Shown one piece after another: positions 1-5,033 of a stretch of DNA of 5,033 nt; the stretch's first letter is position 1, and every line of letters begins with the position of its first letter. Both the position numbers and the translations under genes were made by a program. The stretch is from assembly GCA_027347545.1 (NCBI GenBank), contig DAIEQT010000335.1:1-5033 (forward strand). Reading direction: 5' to 3'. This DNA is from Ignavibacteria bacterium. GTDB taxonomy: Bacteria; Bacteroidota; Ignavibacteria; Ignavibacteriales; Melioribacteraceae. The notes below the pieces were generated by a model. The model worked only from the letters and a program-made list of their open reading frames with translations. It had not been told where the DNA came from and searched no databases.

Positions 1-363
1 GCCTTTGGTTGGCGCGTATTTAACTGACTCACGCAGTGTTCTAATCTCTTCGATTCTTCTGTTAGATGCGCCATCAATTTCAATTATATCAAGAGTCTGC
101 GAATTCAAAAATGATTCACACATTTCACAGGTGTTACATGGTTCGCCGTTAACCGGGTTAAGGCAGTTAAGCGTCTTGGCAAGAATTCTAGCAGTAGTAG
201 TTTTTCCGCAGCCGCGCGGACCGGTAAATAAGTAAGCATGAGCAACACGCTTATTTATAATGGCGTTTTTAATCGTTGTGGTGATGTGTTCTTGTCCAAC
301 AACTTCACCAAAGGTTTGCGGGCGCCACTTTCTGGCGGTTACAACAAAATTATTTTCGCTCAT
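1..363 (-). CDS. dnaX: DNA polymerase III subunit gamma/tau (DnaX), N-terminal part, cut by the left edge
   Basis: The ATPase subunit of the clamp loader, which opens and loads the beta sliding clamp at the replication fork. Only the first 121 codons lie in the window, read from an ATG at 363 down to base 1. The start MSENNFVVTARKWRPQTF is the classic DnaX opening (RKxRPxxFxEVVGQEH). Walker A is GPRGCGKTT at residues 48-56. A four-cysteine zinc module follows, with C67, C76, C79 and C82. Next comes EIDGASN at 95-101, the conserved stretch after the zinc module, and then an IEEIRTLRE helix. The missing remainder would hold Walker B, sensor residues and the clamp-loader domains. The ATG lies 2 bases after the stop of the upstream reductase gene, and I see no real Shine-Dalgarno before it, so translational coupling is likely. 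Whether the full gene makes both gamma and tau cannot be judged here. Family assignment is very secure. Confidence 0.97.
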   Translation of the reverse strand, partial: MSENNFVVTARKWRPQTFGEVVGQEHITTTIKNAIINKRVAHAYLFTGPRGCGKTTTARILAKTLNCLNPVNGEPCNTCEMCESFLNSQTLDIIEIDGASNRRIEEIRTLRESVKYAPTKG

Positions 364-365
364 GT

Positions 366-881
366 TTATTTTAGTATGTCGTTTAACGAATTAAAATTTA
401 GTTTATCTGTAACAGCACGGCAAATCATTTCCAGATACATCTTATCATGTAAATTAAATGAAGCCGGAAGATGGCTGTCAATATCAAGCACACCAAAGAT
501 AGAACCATTCTGAATTAACGGAATAACAATTTCCGATTTCGAGTTAGAGTCGCAAGCAATGTGCCCGGGAAAATTATTAACATCATCAACAATTACTGTT
601 TCTCCAAGTTGAACTGAAGCTCCGCACACGCCGCTGCCAACTGCAATTACTGTGCAAGCAACTTTACCTTGAAATGGTCCTAGGTGAAGTTTGTTATTCT
701 TCGATAGATAAAAGCCGACCCAGCTAATTTTTGTAAATGCTTCTTTCAATACTGCGCTTACGTTTGAAAGATTAGAAACAATCGGTTCTTCCGGATTCAG
801 CAAATATTCAATTTGCGGAATAATCACCTTGTAAATTTCTACATCGGAAAGATTTTTCTCTATTAAAATTGATTCAGCCAT
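366..881 (-). CDS. msrC: Free methionine-(R)-sulfoxide reductase, GAF-domain family (fRMsr/MsrC)
   Basis: A 171-residue cytoplasmic protein consisting essentially of one GAF domain. The family reduces free (not protein-bound) methionine-R-sulfoxide to methionine, normally with thioredoxin as electron donor. Diagnostic segments are WVGFYL at 54-59, LGPFQGKVAC at 67-76, GSGVCG at 82-87, VDDVNNFPGHIACDS at 98-112, SEIVIPL at 116-122 and GVLDIDS at 130-136. The three cysteines of the enzyme family are present at C76, C86 and C110. Their spacing of 10 and 24 residues equals that of the Escherichia coli enzyme (C84, C94, C118), so it should be catalytically active and not a mere ligand-binding GAF domain. 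Length is normal for the family. The ATG overlaps the lon stop by one base, and the TAA lies 2 bases before dnaX. The purine-rich end of lon supplies only a weak ribosome-binding site (GAAG a few bases upstream). Older databases may call it a GAF-domain or YebR/YtsP-like protein. Confidence 0.94.
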   Translation of the reverse strand: MAESILIEKNLSDVEIYKVIIPQIEYLLNPEEPIVSNLSNVSAVLKEAFTKISWVGFYLSKNNKLHLGPFQGKVACTVIAVGSGVCGASVQLGETVIVDDVNNFPGHIACDSNSKSEIVIPLIQNGSIFGVLDIDSHLPASFNLHDKMYLEMICRAVTDKLNFNSLNDILK

Positions 882-883
882 TA
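879..883 (-). promoter_or_regulatory. TAATG stop/start overlap between lon and msrC
   Basis: Read on the minus strand, the lon stop TAA (883-881) and the msrC start ATG (881-879) share the base at 881. Such overlaps usually let ribosomes finishing the first gene re-initiate on the second. With only a weak Shine-Dalgarno upstream, re-initiation is the likely main route for translating the reductase. The geometry is seen directly; the coupling is inferred. Confidence 0.7.
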
Positions 884-3301
884 CTTCGATTTCTTCTTAG
901 TTGCTTTCTTAGAATTTTTCACGTTTGTAAAAACGTAAGGAACAGCTTCTTTAATTGTCTGAATAGGAATAATCTTCAGCCCTTGTTTAACTTCATCTTT
1001 AATTTCTATTAAGTCTTTTTCATTGTCTTTAGGAATAAGAACAGTTTTAATGCCGCTTCTTCTTGCAGCTAAAAGTTTTTCATTCAATCCGCCTATTGCA
1101 AGAACTTTGCCGCGCAAAGTAATTTCGCCTGTCATAGCAACATCGCTGCGGGCTGGCTTTGCGCTGAACGCCGAGTACATTGCAAGTGCCATTGTAATTC
1201 CGGCAGAAGGACCATCTTTTGGAATAGCGCCTTCCGGAAGATGAATGTGAACTTCCTTACCCTTGGTGAAATGTGCATCAAGACCAAATTCTTTTGCGTT
1301 GGAACGCAAATAGCTGAGAGCAGCTTGCGCGGATTCCTTCATAACATTTCCTAACTGTCCGGTCAAAGTAAGTTTTTCTGAGCCGGTCATAATTGTAGCA
1401 TCCACTTGAAGAATCTCTCCACCAACGCTCGTCCAAGCTAATCCGGTAATACTTCCAACACGAACTTCTTTCTCAGCTTTCTGAGTTCTGTAGCGGGGAA
1501 CTCTTAAATATTTTTCAATTGTCGCTTCATCAATCACAAATTTCTTGTTGGATCTAATTTTCTTTCCATTTGTAGCTTGAGTAAGAACAATATCTCTAGC
1601 GGTTTTTCTGTAAACTGAAGCTATCTCCCGTTCGAGATTTCTTACACCGGCTTCACGCGTGTATTCAAGAATAATTTTTTTGATGGCTTCATCTTTGAAA
1701 TCAACATCGAATTTGTCTAAGCCGTGCGCAACAATTTGTTTCGGATTTATATGCCGCTTTGCAATCTGAATTTTTTCATGTTCCAGATAACCGGGCAGTT
1801 CAATTATTTCCATTCTGTCTTGAAGCGGCAATGGAATATTGTAACGGACATTTGCCGTAGTAATAAACATCACTTGGGAAAGATCGTAATCAATATCAAG
1901 ATAATGATCGTTGAATGTGTGGTTCTGTTCCGGATCGAGAACTTCCAGCATTGCTGCCGATGGATCGCCTCGGAAATCCATACTCATCTTATCAATTTCA
2001 TCAAGCAACATTACCGGATTAATACTCTTAGCTTTCTTCATAGATTGAACAATTTTGCCGGGCATCGAGCCAATGTAAGTTCTTCTGTGTCCGCGTATTT
2101 CAGCCTCATCACGCACACCGCCAAGCGAAATGCGAACAAAATTTCTACCAAGTGCGCGAGCTATTGATTTACCAAGCGAAGTTTTACCAACGCCGGGAGG
2201 TCCTACAAAACATAAAATTTGTCCGCGCATATTCTTAACAAGATTAAGAACTGCTATATGCTCAACAATTCTTTCCTTCGGTTTATCAAGCCCGTAATGG
2301 TCTTCATCCAAAATTTTTCTTACGTTTTTAATATCAAGATGATCTTTTGTTTTTTTATACCAGGGCACATCTATCAACCAATCAAGATAATTACGGAGAA
2401 CAGTTGCTTCCGGAGAACTGGGTGGAGTTTTTCTCAACTTGTTAAACTCTTCAATAGCCTTCTCATAAACTTGTTCCGGCATCTTCGCTTGGTCAATGCG
2501 TTCCTTCAGTTTAATAAATTCCGGCGATGATTCTTCTTCATCACCAAGTTCATCTTGCAAAATTCTAATTTGTTCTTGAATGATAAATTTGCGCTGAGTT
2601 TTCTGAATATTCTCTTGAACTTTTCCTTCAATCTCTTTTTCGATTTTCAGAATTTCAATCTCAGAGTTCAGGATTCGGATTACTTCATAAAGCTGCTCGG
2701 CAAGAGTAAACTTTTGAAGAATCTTTTGCTTCACATCCATAGCCTGGTTGATATTGGCGGCAACGTAAAAAAGTTTGCGGTCGAACTCATCAATGTTTTC
2801 GTAAGCGTTTACAGCTTCCGGCGGAATAGCTTTATTCGATTTAACATACTCTTTAAATAGGTTCGTTAGCTGGCGCATCAACGCATTCATTTCGCGCTTA
2901 TCCTCATCAACAGGTGCAACTACTTCTATTTCAGCTTCAAAGAAATTTGTTCTTTCTGTGTACTTAACAATTCTTCCTTGAATTATTCCATCAACTAAAA
3001 TTTTAAGAAGTCCGTTTGGAAGCTTTAGAATCTGGATAATCTTAGCAATCGTTCCTTCAACATAAATATCTTCTTTGGCTGGTTCTTCAACATTGGCGCG
3101 TTTTTGCGCTGCCAGAAAAATGTATTTAGAGCCATCCAACGCAAAATTTGCAGCGCGGATTGAAGTTTCCCGCCCTACGAGAACTGGAAAAATCATGTAA
3201 GGGAAAATCACATTATCCCGCAATGGCAAAACCGGTAAAACTGTCGGAATACTTTCGATTGTCGTTATATCAGAATTAGTCTTTATTACTTGATCGTTCA
3301 T
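881..3301 (-). CDS. lon: ATP-dependent serine protease Lon (LonA type)
   Basis: An 806-residue cytoplasmic AAA+ protease, full length for LonA, which forms a hexamer that unfolds and degrades damaged and selected regulatory proteins. The order is typical. The N-terminal substrate-binding domain starts at about residue 21 with LPVLPLRDNVIFPYMIFPV. A helical, charged coiled-coil-like linker spans about 190-290. The AAA+ module has Walker A GPPGVGKTS at 367-375, Walker B VMLLDEID at 430-437, a sensor-1 asparagine at 484 in TTAN, an arginine finger candidate R496 in LQDRME, and sensor-2 R554 in TREAGVRNLE. The protease domain carries the Ser-Lys dyad at S699 (KDGPSAG) and K742 (GGLNEKLLAA). The 43-residue spacing equals S679/K722 of the E. 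coli enzyme. The tail is very lysine-rich (SKKATKKKSK). The ATG at 3301 is preceded by GGAG 12 bases upstream and by a good promoter. No membrane anchor is seen, so it is not LonB. First gene of a probable lon-msrC-dnaX operon. Confidence 0.98.
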   Translation of the reverse strand: MNDQVIKTNSDITTIESIPTVLPVLPLRDNVIFPYMIFPVLVGRETSIRAANFALDGSKYIFLAAQKRANVEEPAKEDIYVEGTIAKIIQILKLPNGLLKILVDGIIQGRIVKYTERTNFFEAEIEVVAPVDEDKREMNALMRQLTNLFKEYVKSNKAIPPEAVNAYENIDEFDRKLFYVAANINQAMDVKQKILQKFTLAEQLYEVIRILNSEIEILKIEKEIEGKVQENIQKTQRKFIIQEQIRILQDELGDEEESSPEFIKLKERIDQAKMPEQVYEKAIEEFNKLRKTPPSSPEATVLRNYLDWLIDVPWYKKTKDHLDIKNVRKILDEDHYGLDKPKERIVEHIAVLNLVKNMRGQILCFVGPPGVGKTSLGKSIARALGRNFVRISLGGVRDEAEIRGHRRTYIGSMPGKIVQSMKKAKSINPVMLLDEIDKMSMDFRGDPSAAMLEVLDPEQNHTFNDHYLDIDYDLSQVMFITTANVRYNIPLPLQDRMEIIELPGYLEHEKIQIAKRHINPKQIVAHGLDKFDVDFKDEAIKKIILEYTREAGVRNLEREIASVYRKTARDIVLTQATNGKKIRSNKKFVIDEATIEKYLRVPRYRTQKAEKEVRVGSITGLAWTSVGGEILQVDATIMTGSEKLTLTGQLGNVMKESAQAALSYLRSNAKEFGLDAHFTKGKEVHIHLPEGAIPKDGPSAGITMALAMYSAFSAKPARSDVAMTGEITLRGKVLAIGGLNEKLLAARRSGIKTVLIPKDNEKDLIEIKDEVKQGLKIIPIQTIKEAVPYVFTNVKNSKKATKKKSK

Positions 3302-3313
3302 CTAGTTTACTAT

Positions 3314-3317
3314 CTCC
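3314..3317 (-). promoter_or_regulatory. Probable lon ribosome-binding site
   Basis: On the minus strand the sequence GGAG (3317-3314) lies 12 bases before the lon ATG. That gap is somewhat long for a Shine-Dalgarno, and the region between is A/T-rich. It supports the ATG at 3301 as start, but only weakly, because this bacterial group often initiates without a strong Shine-Dalgarno. Confidence 0.45.
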
Positions 3318-3333
3318 GTAAATGCTTTTGTTT

Positions 3334-3364
3334 CAAATATACCAATTATGAATAGGGCTTACAA
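3334..3364 (-). promoter_or_regulatory. Probable lon promoter
   Basis: Read on the minus strand, TTGTAA (3364-3359) is followed after 17 bases by TATATT (3341-3336), a good match in sequence and spacing to a housekeeping sigma-70 promoter. The same site also fits the Bacteroidota pattern: a TTG box, 20 bases, then TATATTTG (3341-3334), which matches TAnnTTTG exactly. Transcription would start near 3329, giving a leader of roughly 28 bases before the lon ATG. I see no heat-shock sigma-32 promoter and no CIRCE operator, so no specific stress control is visible. Confidence 0.6.
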
Positions 3365-3388
3365 GGAAGGTATTTGTCCTATATTTTA

Positions 3389-3465
3389 TTCTTGATCTTG
3401 CTCGTAATCTTAACCTTGATCGATGTTTAAAAAGTTAAGGTCAAGAGCATGATCACGATCAAGAA
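3389..3465. repeat. 77-bp imperfect palindrome built from degenerate CTTGAT hexamers
   Basis: Two 32-base arms (3389-3420 and 3434-3465) are inverted copies around a 13-base centre at 3421-3433. By hand alignment 24 positions pair by Watson-Crick, 3 more by G-T, and 5 mismatch. The outermost 9 pairs (TTCTTGATC with GATCAAGAA) are perfect. Each arm also reads as five consecutive hexamers in register. The left arm from 3391 reads CTTGAT, CTTGCT, CGTAAT, CTTAAC, CTTGAT. The right arm on the other strand reads CTTGAT, CGTGAT, CATGCT, CTTGAC, CTTAAC. The element contains four GATC sites. It lies between the two divergent promoters, so it is probably outside both transcripts. That makes a DNA-level role, or a passive dispersed repeat, more likely than an RNA switch. 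There is no adjacent T-run on either strand and no gene end, so it is not a standard terminator. Function unknown. Confidence 0.75.
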
Positions 3466-3496
3466 AAAGCGTGGGGCATAAAAGTTTGTAATAGCA

Positions 3497-3504
3497 TATT
3501 TTTG
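3497..3504 (+). promoter_or_regulatory. Possible -7 box of the suhB-like gene promoter
   Basis: TATTTTTG matches the Bacteroidota -7 consensus TAnnTTTG. Transcription would start near 3511, leaving a very short leader before the ATG at 3528. No TTTG or TTGACA-like box is found about 20 bases upstream, where the sequence is GTGGGG, so only half of the promoter is supported. T-rich matches like this occur by chance in AT-rich DNA. Confidence 0.35.
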
Positions 3505-3527
3505 AGTAGACAAATTTTGGATATTAA

Positions 3528-4292
3528 ATGCTTAATAAAGTGATTTACATTGCTCGTGAAGCCGGGGAAGTTTTAAGTAGCGGTTTTGGTAAGAATTTTT
3601 CAATTGAATACAAAACCAACCTTGCTAATCTTGTAACGGAGTTTGATAAAAAATCCGAAAAGACAATTATTGATTTTATTAAGAAGGAATTTCCAACACA
3701 CTCTGTTTTGGCAGAAGAAAGCGGGAGGCACGATTCCACAAGCAAATATTTGTGGGTGATTGATCCGCTTGACGGCACGACAAACTTTGCGCACGGCTTG
3801 CCAATTTTTTCAGTTTCCATTGGAGTTCAAAAAAATGGTGAAATGATTTACGGAGTTGTTTACGATGTTATGCGTGACGCAATGTATTCAGCAGAAAAGG
3901 GAAGCGGCGCGTTTTGCAACGGAAGAAAACTTAGCGTAAGCTCAAATGATGATTTGCACAAAAGTGTTCTGGTAACCGGCTTTCCATATAACGTGCACGA
4001 AAACCCCGATTTTGCTTTTGAAAGATTCAATGCTTTCTTACGTGTAGCGCGTGCAGTAAGAAGACTTGGCTCTGCTGCAATTGATATGTGTTACGTAGCA
4101 GAAGGAGTATTTGATGGCTTCTGGGAAGTTTCCTTAAATGCTTGGGATATGGCTGCGGGCAAATTACTAATTGAAGAGGCCGGCGGCATTGTTACAGATT
4201 TTCAAGGCAAACCCATGAATATTTTTGATAAACAAATTTTAGCAAGCAACGGCAAAGTGCACAGTGCAATGATTGATACATTGCGTGTTTAG
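3528..4292 (+). CDS. suhB: Inositol-1-monophosphatase family protein (SuhB-like)
   Basis: A 254-residue cytoplasmic Mg-dependent, lithium-sensitive-type phosphatase that hydrolyses myo-inositol-1-phosphate or a similar small sugar phosphate. The metal-binding motifs are all present: LAEESG at 61-66, WVIDPLDGTTNF at 76-87 (D79, D82, G83, T84) and AWDMAAG at 205-211 with D207, followed by the EEAGG segment at 216-220. RRLGSAAIDMCYVAEG at 178-193 is the usual substrate-side helix region. Length is normal and nothing is missing. The ATG at 3528 has only a weak GGA 6 bases upstream, but MLNKVIYIAREAGEVL aligns with the usual N-terminal helix, and no earlier start gives a better fit. In E. coli, SuhB also joins the ribosomal RNA antitermination complex; that extra role cannot be read from this sequence. 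Substrate is uncertain: family relatives include CysQ (PAP phosphatase) and HisN (histidinol phosphatase), though the motif wording is closest to SuhB. It is transcribed divergently from lon, with the secreted-protein gene 40 bases downstream. Confidence 0.93.
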   Translation: MLNKVIYIAREAGEVLSSGFGKNFSIEYKTNLANLVTEFDKKSEKTIIDFIKKEFPTHSVLAEESGRHDSTSKYLWVIDPLDGTTNFAHGLPIFSVSIGVQKNGEMIYGVVYDVMRDAMYSAEKGSGAFCNGRKLSVSSNDDLHKSVLVTGFPYNVHENPDFAFERFNAFLRVARAVRRLGSAAIDMCYVAEGVFDGFWEVSLNAWDMAAGKLLIEEAGGIVTDFQGKPMNIFDKQILASNGKVHSAMIDTLRV

Positions 4293-4324
4293 TCAGAATT
4301 AGTTTTATTTGGCACAACCTCTTT

Positions 4325-4329
4325 GGGGA
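4325..4329 (+). promoter_or_regulatory. Possible ribosome-binding site of the T9SS cargo gene
   Basis: GGGGA lies only 3 bases before the ATG at 4333, closer than the usual 5-9. It is the only purine-rich Shine-Dalgarno-like stretch in the 40-base gap after suhB. The start itself is supported mainly by the signal peptide that begins exactly there. Confidence 0.35.
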
Positions 4330-4332
4330 TTT

Positions 4333-5033
4333 ATGAAAAAGATTTTACTAGTTCTGTTATTAATATCTTCTTACTATTCGAATGCTCAGTTTATTAGTAT
4401 TTCAAAAGATTCAATGCGATTTGTTAGCTCGAGTTATGATGATCGGCATAGGTTAACAGATAGTTTACTTGTTATTAATAATGGAGATGCCTCACTTCGA
4501 ATTAATTATATTGAAGCAAAGCAAATGATGTTATTATTTGAAATCAAGTTGAAATATAAAGGAGAACTGATAAAAGGAGGCTTCACTTATAAATCGTCGT
4601 TAGTCTTTCCAATCGATATTTCTGCAAAAGACACAGTTAAGATAGTTTTTATGCAAACTCAAGCTACAACTAAAACTGCTAACATGTTTGCGGATTGGAC
4701 TGATAGCTTAACAATTAATAATAACTCGCTGAATAGACCAATATTACCGATCATAATTTCCGGTAACACTATTCTCGATATTCAAGATGAAACAAATATC
4801 CCTAGTGAATTCTCTCTTTCCCAAAACTATCCAAATCCGTTTAATCCGGAAACGACTATTAGCTACACAATCCCGTCAAATGTGAAAGGTGAAACGATAA
4901 ACGTAACATTAAAAGTTTACGATGTTTTGGGAAGAGAAGTTGCAACGTTAGTTGATGAATACAAGCAAGCGGGAAGTTACACTGTTGCATTTAACGTAAA
5001 GTCACGCCATCAGCCTCGGCGAGACCAAGGCTC
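4333..5033 (+). CDS. Secreted protein with Ig-like domain and type IX secretion C-terminal sorting domain, cut by the right edge
   Basis: 233 codons plus two bases are visible, with no stop before the window ends. Residues 1-19 form a signal peptide: KK, then the hydrophobic ILLVLLLIS, then a polar SNAQ end with cleavage probably at A18/Q19. Residues of about 25-145 look like a beta-rich Ig-like domain of the HYDIN/choice-of-anchor-D kind. The cues are TDSLLVINNGDASLRI near 42-57, DTVKIVF near 100-106, and TDSLTINNN...LPIIISGN near 123-145. This assignment is by pattern only. From about 158 comes a T9SS type A sorting domain: FSLSQNYPNPFNPETTISY at 160-178, then VTLKVYDVLGREVATLVDEY at 191-210 and AGSYTVAFN at 213-221. 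Such proteins cross the inner membrane by Sec and the outer membrane by T9SS, and are anchored or released. The expected SGVYFY end has not yet appeared; residues 222-233 (VKSRHQPRRDQG) are atypical and encoded by GC-rich DNA. The gene's own role is unknown. It may share the suhB transcript, as no terminator is seen between them. Confidence 0.88.
   Translation, partial: MKKILLVLLLISSYYSNAQFISISKDSMRFVSSSYDDRHRLTDSLLVINNGDASLRINYIEAKQMMLLFEIKLKYKGELIKGGFTYKSSLVFPIDISAKDTVKIVFMQTQATTKTANMFADWTDSLTINNNSLNRPILPIIISGNTILDIQDETNIPSEFSLSQNYPNPFNPETTISYTIPSNVKGETINVTLKVYDVLGREVATLVDEYKQAGSYTVAFNVKSRHQPRRDQG
5012..5032. repeat. GC-rich hairpin inside the T9SS sorting-domain coding region
   Basis: AGCCTCGG (5012-5019) and CCAAGGCT (5025-5032) are inverted copies with one mismatch around the loop CGAGA. 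The surrounding stretch 5001-5033 has 22 G/C of 33, far above the AT-rich gene before it. It may be the left half of a longer palindromic dispersed repeat cut by the window edge. It keeps the reading frame open as far as can be seen. Confidence 0.5.

Noticed and set aside
1724..2167. 147-codon open frame on the plus strand opposite lon
   Set aside because: It lies wholly antisense to the conserved AAA+ module of lon, its translation resembles no family I know, and no promoter or ribosome-binding site is seen. The same holds for the other plus-strand frames between 5 and 2860.
3302..3390. Heat-shock control of lon by sigma-32 or HrcA/CIRCE
   Set aside because: A CTTG and a CCCTAT occur on the lon strand but nearly touch each other, not at sigma-32 spacing. 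No TTAGCACTC/GAGTGCTAA inverted pair is present.
3389..3465. Palindrome as a rho-independent terminator
   Set aside because: The stem has scattered mismatches, no T-run follows on either strand, and no gene ends here; both neighbours begin on either side.
3545..3820. Minus-strand open frames opposite the suhB-like gene
   Set aside because: These are shadows of the suhB coding sequence. The plus-strand frame carries all the catalytic motifs, while these give no recognisable protein.
5001..5033. Frameshift ending the T9SS protein
   Set aside because: The atypical residues begin together with a sharp change in base composition and a hairpin, and the frame stays open with a plausible lead-in to SGVYFY. 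A repeat insertion explains this better, though a sequence error cannot be excluded at the window edge.

Overview
The window looks like a piece of chromosome from a low-GC, Bacteroidota-related (FCB group) bacterium, most likely of the Ignavibacteria/Chlorobi side. The best taxonomic clue is the rightmost gene. It ends in a type IX secretion (T9SS) sorting domain of the NYPNPFNP...VYDVLGREVATLV type, a wording especially common in Ignavibacteria. Promoter-like TAnnTTTG boxes and weak Shine-Dalgarno sequences fit the same group. This placement is inference from style, not from a phylogeny.

Layout. The minus strand carries a compact three-gene cluster read right to left: lon (ATP-dependent protease, 3301-881), a free methionine-(R)-sulfoxide reductase of the GAF family (881-366), and the N-terminal 121 codons of dnaX (clamp-loader gamma/tau, 363-1, running off the left edge). 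lon and the reductase share one base (TAATG), and the reductase and dnaX are 2 bases apart. The three are therefore probably one operon with translational coupling, driven from a promoter just upstream of lon.

A 226-bp divergent intergenic region (3302-3527) separates lon from the plus-strand genes. It holds a convincing lon promoter (3334-3364), a weaker promoter-like box for the plus-strand gene (3497-3504) and, between the two, a 77-bp imperfect palindrome (3389-3465). Its arms are built from degenerate CTTGAT hexamers.

The plus strand then carries an inositol-monophosphatase-family gene (suhB-like, 3528-4292). After 40 bp comes a secreted T9SS cargo protein (4333 to the right edge, incomplete) with a signal peptide, an Ig-like domain and the start of the C-terminal sorting domain. 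Its last 33 bases switch abruptly to GC-rich sequence with a hairpin, as if a small palindromic repeat lies inside the sorting-domain coding region.

How the parts relate. Lon degrades damaged proteins, the reductase repairs oxidised free methionine, and DnaX loads the replication clamp, so the cluster mixes proteostasis, redox repair and replication. The phosphatase and the secreted protein have no obvious functional link to it. I see no new multi-gene system here. The features most worth a second look are the hexamer-built palindrome and the GC-rich repeat-like segment inside the T9SS domain.
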